Positions 42,851 to 52,030 of a stretch of 64,000 bases of DNA are shown here, piece after piece. The stretch covers positions 186,001-250,000 of the forward strand of contig NZ_JAVJSQ010000031.1 of assembly GCF_040219335.1 (NCBI RefSeq). Reading direction: 5' to 3'. The position numbers and the translations under genes are program-made. Origin of the DNA: Gimesia sp. GTDB lineage: Bacteria > Planctomycetota > Planctomycetia > Planctomycetales > Planctomycetaceae. How positions within the stretch are numbered: position 1 is the first letter of the stretch; each line of letters starts with the position of its first letter. The notes under the pieces were generated by a model. The model had not been told where the DNA came from. It made no database searches and was given only the letters and a program-made list of their open reading frames with translations.

Positions 42851-43633
42851 ATGATCTGGGACCTGCACTGCCACCTCTCCGGGGTGGATGGAAAAACGGT
42901 CGATGAACGCATCGCCCAGTTAATGGTCTATGCTGACCGGATGGGCGTAGAACGCCTGATCTTTTTTATGGGCTGGCCCTTTCTGATCGATCCGACGCCC
43001 CAACAATTCCGCGAGCAGAACGACCAGGTCATGCAGGCCATCAGCCACTGGCACGATCGGGCGTTCGGCTTCGTCTATCTGAACGCCAAGTATGTGGATG
43101 AAAGTCTGGAAGAACTGGACCGTTGCGTGAAAAATGGTCCCATGATCGGTGTTAAGTTGTGGGTCGCTGCCCGCTGTAATGATCCGGCCATCGATCCGAT
43201 TATCAAACGCGCCGGGGAACTCAAAGCCCTGATCTATCAGCACACCTGGTTTAAAACCGGTGGGAACCTGACAGGCGAATCGACGCCCAGCGACCTGGCC
43301 CTGATGGCAGCCCGACATCCCGAGATCCCCATCATCGCCGGACACACAGGAGGCGACTGGGAACTGGGTCTGCGGGCGATTCAAAACAGCCCGAATCTCT
43401 ACGCGGGGATTGGTGGCTCCGATCCGACAGCCGGCATGACGGAGATGGCTGTCCGCACACTGGGAGCGGAACGAGTGCTGTATGGCAGCGATATCGGCGG
43501 CCGCAGTTTTTCATCTCAACTGGCAAAGGTTCAGGGAGCCGATATTCCCGAGGTGTCTAAACGACTGATTCTGGGTGGTAACCTCAAGCGACTGTTGACC
43601 CCCATTTTGAATGAAAAGGGGATCAAAGTATGA
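42851..43633 (+). CDS. amidohydrolase-like TIM-barrel protein, first of a coupled pair
   Basis: A 260-residue cytoplasmic protein without signal peptide. It starts MIWDLHCHLSG with an HxH metal motif and continues with YQHTWFKTGG, IIAGHTGGDWE and RVLYGSDIGG, the order of metal ligands (His, His, Asp) in amidohydrolase_2 proteins. Substrates in that family are lactones, amides and decarboxylated acids; none is indicated. It begins ten bases after the DUF6807 gene and overlaps the next amidohydrolase gene by four bases (ATGA), so the three are an operon. Confidence 0.85.
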   Translation: MIWDLHCHLSGVDGKTVDERIAQLMVYADRMGVERLIFFMGWPFLIDPTPQQFREQNDQVMQAISHWHDRAFGFVYLNAKYVDESLEELDRCVKNGPMIGVKLWVAARCNDPAIDPIIKRAGELKALIYQHTWFKTGGNLTGESTPSDLALMAARHPEIPIIAGHTGGDWELGLRAIQNSPNLYAGIGGSDPTAGMTEMAVRTLGAERVLYGSDIGGRSFSSQLAKVQGADIPEVSKRLILGGNLKRLLTPILNEKGIKV

Positions 43634-44409
43634 TTTATGACGTCAACGTTTATCTCTCACAGTGGCCGTTCCGCCGTCTGCCCAATGATGACACTGCTTC
43701 CCTGGTCAGAAAGCTCAAACAGAATCAGATTCAAAAGGCCCTGGCCGGCAGTTTCGATGGGCTGCTGCACAAAGATCTGATGTCGGTGAATCAAAGGCTG
43801 GTTACAGAGTGTCAAACCAAAGGGGAAGGCATCCTGGTTCCCGTCGGCAGCATTAATCCGCGTCTCCCAGGCTGGGAAGCGGATGTCATCGCCTGTCACG
43901 AAAAGTGGAAGATGCCCGGCATCCGGCTGCATCCGAATTATCACGAATACGAACTCAGTGATCCTGCCGCGAAGAAACTGTTTGCCCTGGCTGCCGAGCG
44001 TGGACTGTTCATCCAGATTGCCATGCGGATGGAAGACGAACGCACACAGCATCCGCTGGTGCGCGTGCCCGATGTGAATTTTGAAGCATTGCCGGGCCTG
44101 ATGAAACAGCATGAACAGCTGCAGGTCACCGTTTTGAATGGCATGAAATCACTGCGAGGTGCGAATCTGACACGCTTGACGGAAAACCCGAATCTGACGA
44201 TCGAGATCGCGATGCTGGAAGAAGTAGGCGGAATCGAGAAGCTGATGAAACAGGTTCCGTATCAGCAGATCCTGTTTGGTTCTTACTATCCGTTTTTCTA
44301 TCTGGAATCGAGCCTGAATAAACTTAGAGAATCACAACTGGGTCAGGAAATCGAAACCAAAATCACCTGGGAGAATGCACAGAACCGGTTCGTGAAGAGG
44401 CAATCGTAA
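43630..44409 (+). CDS. amidohydrolase-like TIM-barrel protein lacking the HxH motif, second of the pair
   Basis: A 259-residue protein related to the preceding one. It starts MIYDVNVYLSQWPFR, where the HxH of the partner is replaced by NVY, so the usual metal pair is missing. Further blocks IRLHPNYHEYEL, LFIQIAMRMEDE and ILFGSYYPFFYLE match the barrel but with the ligand histidines and aspartate partly absent (SYY in place of SD-type). It may be a catalytically reduced subunit pairing with its neighbour. The start overlaps the stop of the first gene, and the gene converges on the SecA-like gene ten bases away. Confidence 0.82.
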   Translation: MIYDVNVYLSQWPFRRLPNDDTASLVRKLKQNQIQKALAGSFDGLLHKDLMSVNQRLVTECQTKGEGILVPVGSINPRLPGWEADVIACHEKWKMPGIRLHPNYHEYELSDPAAKKLFALAAERGLFIQIAMRMEDERTQHPLVRVPDVNFEALPGLMKQHEQLQVTVLNGMKSLRGANLTRLTENPNLTIEIAMLEEVGGIEKLMKQVPYQQILFGSYYPFFYLESSLNKLRESQLGQEIETKITWENAQNRFVKRQS

Positions 44410-44418
44410 TGGCTGTGC

Positions 44419-46359
44419 TTACTCGGTCCATTCCAGGTAGGGATCGAGGCCCATTTTATGAAACATCTCGATACGGAATTTTTCCTGCTTGAGCATGTCA
44501 CGCCGCTGTTTGCGATGGAGTTTCTCGAGGAAGTCCTGCGTCTTCTTGAAAAACGAAATCCAGCCGGGTGACAGTTCGCCGCGTTCATCGGCTTTCGCAG
44601 AGCGGATGATCTGATTCAGCTGGTTCAATTCCAGACAGCGGAGCAGTTCATCCTCGAGAGAGAGGAAAAACTGATAGTGCCCAGGGTCACCCTGACGAGC
44701 CGAACGACCGATTAGCTGACGGTCAATACGGGCTGAGGTATGCATTTCCGTAGCGATCACATGCAGACCGCCATTTTCGCGAACGATGTCTTTGAGCAGG
44801 ATGTCGGTTCCCCGCCCCGCCATGTTCGTGGCGATCGTCACGCGGGCAGGTTCGCCCGCTTTTTTGACGATCTCAGCTTCCTGTTCGTGATACTTGGCAT
44901 TCAGAATCTGATGCGGAATCGCCTTCATCGCCAGCAGATCTCCCAGCTCTTCTGAAGCTTCCACCGAAGGGGTACCGACCAGAATGGGACAGCGTTTCTG
45001 CCGAACACGTTCGATTTCTTCGACCACCGCCATCCGCTTGGCCTGCAGTGTTTTGAAGACCCGGGGAGGACTTCCTTTCCGCAGACAGGGGCGATGGGTG
45101 GGGATCGATGTCACTGAGACTTTGTAGGTTTTTCGAATCTCCCGTTCTGCCAGCGCCGCGGTTCCGGTCATCCCAGCCAGGTGGGCGTAGTTCTGGAAGA
45201 AGCTCTGCACAGTAATGCGCGCTGCCTGACCTGTGGCTGCGGTAATGGGAACATGTTCCTGGGCTTCTATGGACTGGTGCAACCCGTCCTGCCATTTTCG
45301 GCCTTCCATCATACGGCCCGTAGATTCATCGACGATGACCACTTCATCATTCACGACGACGTAATCGCGATCTTTCAGAAAGCCGAAGCGGGCGATCAGC
45401 GACTGTTCAACCTGTTTGTAAATGCGTTCTGTATCGATTGAATCCAGCAGTGAAGGCTTGGGCATCAGCAACACTTTACGACACCCCTGATCGGTCAGAT
45501 AAGCAGACCGCTTTTTGGGCTCATAAACGTAATCGACCTCAGATTCCAGTTGATGCGTGGCCCGGTTGCTCCAACGGAAGAGGTTTACGGAAGCCGCATC
45601 GTTGGGCTGAATCAGACCGATAATCAGCGGTGTCCGGGCTTCATCGATCAGCACACTATCTGCTTCGTCGATCAAAGCGAAGTAATTTCCCCGCTGAACC
45701 AGTGGTTCCTTGCCCGATGATTTGTGATTGGAAATGGCCTGCTCTAACTGCCCCGGGGCACTGGCTCCAATGCGAATACGATCCCGGAGAAAGTCAAAGC
45801 CCATTTCATTGGCGGTGCCATAGGTGATATCGAGACCGTAGGCAATGCGTCGATCTTCGTCTTCCATATCGGAGGTGATACAACCGACGGATAATCCGAG
45901 TTTGTTGAATACGGGACCCATCAGCTCTGAGTCACGTTTCGCCAGGTAATCGTTGACGGTCACCACATGACAGCCTTTGCCCATTAGAGCTCGCAAATAA
46001 GCGGGGAGCACAGCTGTCAGCGTTTTCCCTTCACCGGTCTGCATCTCGGCGATGCCCCCTTCGAAGAGCGCAATCCCCCCCATTAACTGCACCGGGAAAT
46101 GGGCCATTTTCAGAGTACGCCAGGCCGATTCCCGTACCAGAGCGTATGCCTCGGGCAGGATTTTCTTGAGAGGCTCACCCGATTTGGCGCGCCAGCGCAA
46201 TTCCAGAGAATATCGCTCGAGTTCATCATCAGTGACTGTCTTCAACGCCTCCCCACGCTTAATAATCTGATTAGCCTGGGCGCGCCAGCGGGAAAGCCGG
46301 GATTTAGCAGGGCGAAATCCGGTTTTCATCCAATGATAGCTGTGCGAAGAGATGCTCAA
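44419..46359 (-). CDS. shortened SecA-like ATPase lacking the scaffold finger and wing domains
   Basis: A 646-residue relative of the preprotein translocase motor (usual length 830-1100). NBD1 has MQTGEGKT (K112) and DEADSVLIDEARTPL (231-245); the preprotein cross-linking region is present (to about 385, VIVDESTGRMMEGRKWQDGLHQ in part); NBD2 has NMAGRGTDI and GRSARQGDPG, with alanine for the common glycine. After SLEDELL only the start of the long scaffold helix remains: the two-helix finger, wing domain and C-terminal zinc/SecB tail are missing. The start is TTG at 46359 with GGGAGG four bases upstream; ATG 46329 lacks a ribosome site. It diverges from two giant exported proteins. Whether it translocates anything is open. 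Confidence 0.88.
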   Translation of the reverse strand: MSISSHSYHWMKTGFRPAKSRLSRWRAQANQIIKRGEALKTVTDDELERYSLELRWRAKSGEPLKKILPEAYALVRESAWRTLKMAHFPVQLMGGIALFEGGIAEMQTGEGKTLTAVLPAYLRALMGKGCHVVTVNDYLAKRDSELMGPVFNKLGLSVGCITSDMEDEDRRIAYGLDITYGTANEMGFDFLRDRIRIGASAPGQLEQAISNHKSSGKEPLVQRGNYFALIDEADSVLIDEARTPLIIGLIQPNDAASVNLFRWSNRATHQLESEVDYVYEPKKRSAYLTDQGCRKVLLMPKPSLLDSIDTERIYKQVEQSLIARFGFLKDRDYVVVNDEVVIVDESTGRMMEGRKWQDGLHQSIEAQEHVPITAATGQAARITVQSFFQNYAHLAGMTGTAALAEREIRKTYKVSVTSIPTHRPCLRKGSPPRVFKTLQAKRMAVVEEIERVRQKRCPILVGTPSVEASEELGDLLAMKAIPHQILNAKYHEQEAEIVKKAGEPARVTIATNMAGRGTDILLKDIVRENGGLHVIATEMHTSARIDRQLIGRSARQGDPGHYQFFLSLEDELLRCLELNQLNQIIRSAKADERGELSPGWISFFKKTQDFLEKLHRKQRRDMLKQEKFRIEMFHKMGLDPYLEWTE

Positions 46360-47013
46360 GTTGCCTCCCGGAATGTTTGAAACACAAATCTGAGTATCAG
46401 TCAGCCGCCTGTTGATCTCTGAAACACATGTAAAGGCGAAGGTTACTCAACTGAAAGACGCTTCTGGACGTGAAAGATAACGCTGAATGTCAAAGGAAAA
46501 ACTCAGAGAGCCTGAGGGCCTGCCTCGTGATCCCTATTCTCAACAGAGGGATGTAAATCTATAAGGAATAGACACTTACCCTCTCTAATATCCAGTGATT
46601 CTGTCCACTTTAAGCATCATTTTATCCAATGAACGGATCTACAACCAAACAAAAAAGTGAAAAACCCAACTCGGTCTTTAAAATGGTTTCACCACGATAA
46701 GTTGTTACGGTCCGTTGACTTAAATCAACATTTCGCTTCATGTTCAGCAGGTAAATGTTAGATCGAAGTCAACCAATCGTCATATTCGATGCAGATTGTT
46801 TTTTGACTACGTCATATAGAAACAGAACACCCATTCGGTACAATTACCCTAAAGAATGAAAACATTCCAATTTACCTGTTTTTTTAGGTAGCACCCCTGC
46901 TTTAAAATCATGACCTGAACATACAGGTTTTGATCCCCTGCAGATGCCATCCGACAGAGGACTGAATTCTTAAGACACTCCTGACTGACTCGTACACTAA
47001 AGATACCGAATAC
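46360..47013. promoter_or_regulatory. long AT-rich divergent control region
   Basis: These 654 bases separate the SecA-like gene and the first giant gene. No gene is seen. GTTGACTT-AAATCAAC at 46714-46729 is a near-perfect inverted repeat that also contains a TTGACT -35-like box. Further on, a T-run in CCTGTTTTTTTAGG (near 46880) and CCTG-AACATA-CAGG (near 46915) could form small stems in the leader. The length suggests substantial regulation. Confidence 0.4.
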
Positions 47014-50000
47014 ATGATCTCAAAATTGATTGATAATCTGTGGAGACCCCGCCGACACCAGCACCATCGTCGGCTCAAAAAAACAACGGCTCCACTGGCA
47101 GCAACTGAGAAGCTGGAAGACCGGACCCTACTCAGTGGTCAGGACCTGATCGCGTTTGGACAGGCTTTAGCAGCAGCGAATGTCTCTCTGTATGGTGCAG
47201 TCTGGGATGCCGACACGACAGCACAAAAAGCGTTACTGGGTGATGGCGCGACTTATATTAATTTCGTCGACATTACAGACAACGAACGCAATCTCAATGG
47301 CAGTGCCGCCGATGTGGGTATCAGCGATGTACAGAATCTGCGGCCCATCTGGAGGCTGAACAACGGAACGTTAATCGAAGGCAGCTCTATCAACAGTCTA
47401 CAGGATCTGGCAACGGCAACCGGAATCGCAATCACGAATTCGGAAGGTCCTTATCTCAAAGACATTCCCACTCAAAATCTGTTCGCCAATACCGGTCTGC
47501 ATGTCGCCCTGGATGGATTTGATCCCGACGGCGGACCATTGACTTACACGATAGAGAGCAGCAATCCGAATGTCTCCGCACGCTTACTGACTGGAAATCG
47601 CAGTTTGCGGATCAACGTCGCAGGCTACGGGGAGATGATTTTTGAACTGTTCGAGGGGAGAGCTTCCCGCGCTACCGACCGGATCATTCAGCTCGCCCAG
47701 GAAGGTTTCTACGATGGTGTCAGTTTCCACCGGATCATCAATGATGCCATCATTCAGGGGGGAGATCCCACTGGAACCGGCGCTGGTGGTTCTACCTATG
47801 GTTCATTCGACGATCAGTTTCATCCCGAGTTACAGCACGTGCAATCTGGCCTGCTCTCGATGGCCAAAGCACAGGACGACACCAATAACTCCCAGTTCTT
47901 CATCACGGATCGCCCGCTCCGCAGACTCGACTATCAACATACAATTTTCGGTTTCCTGACCGAAGGCGACGATGTTCGCAATGCCATCAACGATGTGAAA
48001 GTGGTCAACACGGACGATCCGTTTTTTGATATCACTATGGACAGCGTGGAAGTCTTTTCTGACTTTGAAAACGCCACGCTCTTCTTAAATGCTGCCGAAG
48101 GATATAGCGGTTCCTCCACGATCACGGTGACCGTCACCGATCAGGATGGAAATCAGCAGCAGCGACAGTTCCAGGTCAATGTGACACCGGATACAATTGA
48201 CCTTCCCTACGAGGACCCGGTCACCGACAACATTATTTTTGATTCTTCAGATGCCAATCCTTACCTGGCAGACATTCCCACTCTACAAGTCAGGGCCGGA
48301 GAATCTATTCAGTACCAGTTGCAGGCCATTGACGTCGACGCGTTGGCTCCCAATAACGGGGTCCCAGTCTATATGAATCAGGATCTCCTTTCTGATTATG
48401 GTCTGTACATTCCGGTAACGGCCCCTGCGGGACTCATTAATACCATAGACCTGAACAACCAGGGAATCCTGACGATCAGTCCCAACGCCGGACTGGCACC
48501 AGGCATCTACCAGTTAACCGTGGCAGTCGGATTCCAGACCAGTGCGATTGACTACCAGGTCGTGACAGTCGTAGTGACCGAGCCGCCTGTTGCCAACAAC
48601 GATTTTGTCGCTCTGCAAGGAGATACTCCCGCGTCGTTCGATATCTTCGCGAACGATACAGACAGTGATGGCAGCATCGATGAACAATCAGCGGAAATCA
48701 TCTCTCAGCCCACGCATGGTACTGTTACGCTGGTGCAGGTTGGCGAAGATGATTACGAAATTCAGTACACGGCTGACGGCTCTGGTTACATGGGGCTCGA
48801 CTCCTTTACCTATCGAGTCGCTGACAACCTGGGCGCCTACTCGAATGTCGCTACCGTACAGTTTTCAATTGCCCCCGAAGGAGTGATTCTGGTCACCAAT
48901 CTGACCGATACTTCTCCGAATAACCGGGTGACTTTACGCAGAGCGATTCAGGCAGCCAATTCAGACACGAGCATCGGCGCCGCCCCCGCGGGGAATGGCG
49001 CAGACATCATCATGTTCGACCCTGCTCTGTTCAATGGCACTGCGAAAACACTGATTATTTCTCAAGACCTAGAGATCACAGACTCTCTCACCATTATCGC
49101 TCCGACTTCTGCAGAAGGGGCTCCGCTACTCACGATCGACGCATATCAGAATGATCGGCACTTCCTGATCGACGACGGACAGGTAAGTGATCTGACAGTA
49201 AGACTGGAAAACCTCAAACTGACCAAGGGGAATCTCGGCGATAATGGAGCGTCGATCTTTAACGCCGAAAACCTGGTGATCACCAACAGCGAAATTACGA
49301 ACAACCAGAGTACCTCCGGACTGGGCGGTGCCATCTACAATACGGGACATCTGGAAGTCTACGACACCCTGTTCCAGTCCAACAGCTCCCTCTACTCTTC
49401 TGGAGGGGCGATCGTCAGTCAGTCTGGTACTGTAATTTTGAATGGAAGTACGGTGAACCAGAATACCGCAGAGGGATTTGGAGGCGGTATCTATGCCATC
49501 AATTCCGATGTCACGCTGAATAACAGCACGCTATCGACGAATGTCAGCGCTAGCGGTGGGGGAGGCGGCCTCTATCAGAACGGTGGTACTCTGACGATCA
49601 ACGGCTCGCTCATCACCGACAATACCACTGGAGCTGCTACCGATGGTGCGGGGCTCTATCTCTTCGATCTCACAACCACAATTACCGATTCCACCTTTTA
49701 CCTGAACCGCAGCTCTGGTTCCGGGGCCGCCATCAGACAGTCAAATGGATCGCTGACCGTTCGCAACAGCACCTTTTATGACAACTCGGCACTGTTTGGG
49801 GACGGGGGAGCAATCTCATCAGGAGCCCTGACGACATTGCTGGTCAACACCACCCTGTCCGGGAATTCAGCCAGCAGCAGTGGTGGGGGCATCTACTTCT
49901 CCAATCCGGTTGATTTTGACAGTGCCATTATCAGCAACAGCACCATCGCGAATAATACGGCAAACCAGGATGGAGGCGGCCTCTATTCCTCGTTCGATGT

Positions 50001-51639
50001 GATTACGCTGAACAACACAATCGTTGCCGATAACTCTGCTTCCAGTTCAGGCGATGACATCAGTGGTTACGTGAACGGGTCTTACAGCCTGGTGGAATCA
50101 ACGTCCGGATTTACCAATCAGGGATCGAATTTTATCACTGGCCAGGACCCGGAACTGCTTCCCCTCGCCGATAACGGTGGTTCCACTCTGACTCATGCGT
50201 TGACGACAACCAGTGTCGCCATCGATGCTGGTAATCCCGCTTTTGATCCCAGTGCGTTTACTCCCGAACTGACTCTGGACCAGCGTGGTTCTGCCCGTGT
50301 TGCCGACGGTAATAACGATACCATCAGCCGCGTTGATATCGGAGCCTATGAGGCAGAATCAGTTCTCGCATCTGCAGACATGACCGTGAAATGGAAAGCC
50401 ACCAGTACTGGTAGCGAAGGGCAAGTCGGCTCCCTGCCAGCCAACGTGGATTTCCTGGACGAGTTCAGTCCGGTCACCGTCGAGATCTGGGTCAGCATTA
50501 CCAATTCTACTCAAAATGGCGTTGCATCAGCTGCCGTAGACTTCAGCTTTGATGCAACTTATCTGACTGTAGAATCCATCATATACGGCGCCGGATTTAC
50601 TCAAAACCAGACCGGGGCCATCGACAACGAAAACGGGACCATCACCGGCCTGGGGGCTTCCAGCGAATTGTCTGCTTTCGGAGCAGAAACGCTTGTACTG
50701 ATGGCGCGTGTGAACCTGTCAGTCAAGCCGATCGACCTCAACGCTGACGGGCAGTACATGCAGCCTGTGGGCAACGTGGACTTTGAGATTTCGAACAGTG
50801 TCATTAACTCTGCAGTCGGAGCCGCAATGGTGACGGAAGGTGCAGCGGTGAATCTGACTCTGGTCCCAGCGCTCTACGACCTGAATGACAGTGGCAAGAT
50901 TGATTTTGGAGACCTGCTTCTATTCGTTTCTGTCTATAACAAAACCACCGGTGCTCCAGGAGCAGACGCCACCTGGGCCTCCGACTTTGACCGTTCCGGT
51001 AAAGTCGATTTCAAAGACCTCACCCTGCTGGCTGCCAATTACAATAAGGTAAAAGGGGGCAGCAGTTCCTTTGTCTATCCGACCAACTTCAGTGAAGTCT
51101 GGCAGCAAAACAACCTCGTCACCGCAATCGTCAATTCAGAAGACGACAACACGCAATCATTGACCAGTGAAGAGGCAGCGCCGGTCCTCGAAGCGGCGAA
51201 ACAACAGGTCGCCGCCAGTTCTGATGAGATTACCATTGAGCAGCTCAGTGACGTCAAACTGGAAATAGTCGAACTGCCTGGAAACCAGCTGGCCAAAGCT
51301 GACTCTTCCACTAATACAATCTATCTGGATGTTAACGCCGCAGGCTGGGGCTGGTTCGTCGACAGCACGCCCTTCTCGAATAGCGAGTTCGATGCCACCG
51401 AAGACCCCAGAATCTTCTCAGCAGGCCTCCTGAGTGCAGCCAGTGGTCAGATCGACCTCCTGACCGTTCTGTTGCATGAACTCAGTCACCTGCTGGGACA
51501 TGAACACAACTCGGATAGCCATCTCATGGAACCAGTTCTGGAAACAGGCGAGCGCAGACTGCTGGATTACGGGGACTCAGAAGCCACCGATGAGTTTTTC
51601 GGCAGTTATCTGGATCCGGAATTCGGGGGGATTAACTAA
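47014..51639 (+). CDS. giant exported protein: thioredoxin-like, cyclophilin, beta-helix, cohesin/dockerin-like and metzincin parts
   Basis: A 1541-residue protein. A basic N-terminus (RRHQHHRRLKK) and LEDRTLLS (34-41) form the planctomycete extracellular tag. Residues about 44-143 resemble a thioredoxin-like domain, but the WCxxC site reads WDADT. A cyclophilin domain (about 199-348) keeps FHR (R240), QGGD (Q248), SQFF (F296) and the histidine H309. Ig/VCBS-like domains (350-620) lead into a right-handed beta-helix (about 625-1115) rich in N-x-S-G-GGG turns. A cohesin-like domain (1123-1285), a dockerin-like pair of DxNxSGKxDFxD loops (1287-1346) and a metzincin motif H1488-E-x2-H1492-x2-G-H-x-H1498 finish it. 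It is probably a secreted or surface protein; no ribosome site is obvious at the ATG. Confidence 0.88.
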   Translation: MISKLIDNLWRPRRHQHHRRLKKTTAPLAATEKLEDRTLLSGQDLIAFGQALAAANVSLYGAVWDADTTAQKALLGDGATYINFVDITDNERNLNGSAADVGISDVQNLRPIWRLNNGTLIEGSSINSLQDLATATGIAITNSEGPYLKDIPTQNLFANTGLHVALDGFDPDGGPLTYTIESSNPNVSARLLTGNRSLRINVAGYGEMIFELFEGRASRATDRIIQLAQEGFYDGVSFHRIINDAIIQGGDPTGTGAGGSTYGSFDDQFHPELQHVQSGLLSMAKAQDDTNNSQFFITDRPLRRLDYQHTIFGFLTEGDDVRNAINDVKVVNTDDPFFDITMDSVEVFSDFENATLFLNAAEGYSGSSTITVTVTDQDGNQQQRQFQVNVTPDTIDLPYEDPVTDNIIFDSSDANPYLADIPTLQVRAGESIQYQLQAIDVDALAPNNGVPVYMNQDLLSDYGLYIPVTAPAGLINTIDLNNQGILTISPNAGLAPGIYQLTVAVGFQTSAIDYQVVTVVVTEPPVANNDFVALQGDTPASFDIFANDTDSDGSIDEQSAEIISQPTHGTVTLVQVGEDDYEIQYTADGSGYMGLDSFTYRVADNLGAYSNVATVQFSIAPEGVILVTNLTDTSPNNRVTLRRAIQAANSDTSIGAAPAGNGADIIMFDPALFNGTAKTLIISQDLEITDSLTIIAPTSAEGAPLLTIDAYQNDRHFLIDDGQVSDLTVRLENLKLTKGNLGDNGASIFNAENLVITNSEITNNQSTSGLGGAIYNTGHLEVYDTLFQSNSSLYSSGGAIVSQSGTVILNGSTVNQNTAEGFGGGIYAINSDVTLNNSTLSTNVSASGGGGGLYQNGGTLTINGSLITDNTTGAATDGAGLYLFDLTTTITDSTFYLNRSSGSGAAIRQSNGSLTVRNSTFYDNSALFGDGGAISSGALTTLLVNTTLSGNSASSSGGGIYFSNPVDFDSAIISNSTIANNTANQDGGGLYSSFDVITLNNTIVADNSASSSGDDISGYVNGSYSLVESTSGFTNQGSNFITGQDPELLPLADNGGSTLTHALTTTSVAIDAGNPAFDPSAFTPELTLDQRGSARVADGNNDTISRVDIGAYEAESVLASADMTVKWKATSTGSEGQVGSLPANVDFLDEFSPVTVEIWVSITNSTQNGVASAAVDFSFDATYLTVESIIYGAGFTQNQTGAIDNENGTITGLGASSELSAFGAETLVLMARVNLSVKPIDLNADGQYMQPVGNVDFEISNSVINSAVGAAMVTEGAAVNLTLVPALYDLNDSGKIDFGDLLLFVSVYNKTTGAPGADATWASDFDRSGKVDFKDLTLLAANYNKVKGGSSSFVYPTNFSEVWQQNNLVTAIVNSEDDNTQSLTSEEAAPVLEAAKQQVAASSDEITIEQLSDVKLEIVELPGNQLAKADSSTNTIYLDVNAAGWGWFVDSTPFSNSEFDATEDPRIFSAGLLSAASGQIDLLTVLLHELSHLLGHEHNSDSHLMEPVLETGERRLLDYGDSEATDEFFGSYLDPEFGGIN

Positions 51640-51640
51640 T

Positions 51641-51673
51641 GTTCCCTTCCGTGATTCGTGGAACCTGTTTTTT
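51641..51673 (+). terminator. possible terminator behind the first giant gene
   Basis: GTTCC (51641-51645) and GGAAC (51660-51664) form a short stem, followed by CTG and eight T. The stem is weak but the T-run and position directly after the stop fit. Confidence 0.4.
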
Positions 51674-51804
51674 TAAGAGGAATCTACCTTGTTAACGGTG
51701 AGAAATCGAAAGTTCAGACGTCCAGAAGATAATGGTTCTGCGCCGTACGTTCGTCAAAACCTGAATCAACGGCTGCTTTTCGGTCGATCTTTTTTATCTT
51801 TTAC

Positions 51805-51834
51805 TTGACATACGTAGTTTTGCTGCTGCACAAT
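51805..51834 (+). promoter_or_regulatory. sigma-70-like promoter for the second giant gene
   Basis: A perfect TTGACA (51805-51810) and CACAAT (51829-51834) are spaced by 18 bases. A start near 51841 would give a leader of about 190 bases before the ATG at 52031, so this giant gene is probably transcribed independently of the first. Confidence 0.5.
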
Positions 51835-52030
51835 CGGTGGTAACTTTGCCCATTTTAACACTTAATCGTCGGTGTTGATCTGGGAAAACATGTGATGGGA
51901 AGCGGGCCCAGGCTCAGCCATCAGGAACAACGGAAACACTTAATTCGTTTTGCAACAAAGAGTTAAGCAACCTCTTCAAGATAAGCGACTCGCTGAAAAC
52001 AGCTGACCTGTTTTGGCATGATATGGAAAG

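Noticed and set aside
49100..50340. Possible DNA tandem repeats in the first giant gene
   Set aside because: The repetition is at protein level (beta-helix rungs with N/S/G turns); the DNA copies are too diverged to be a tandem repeat or CRISPR array.
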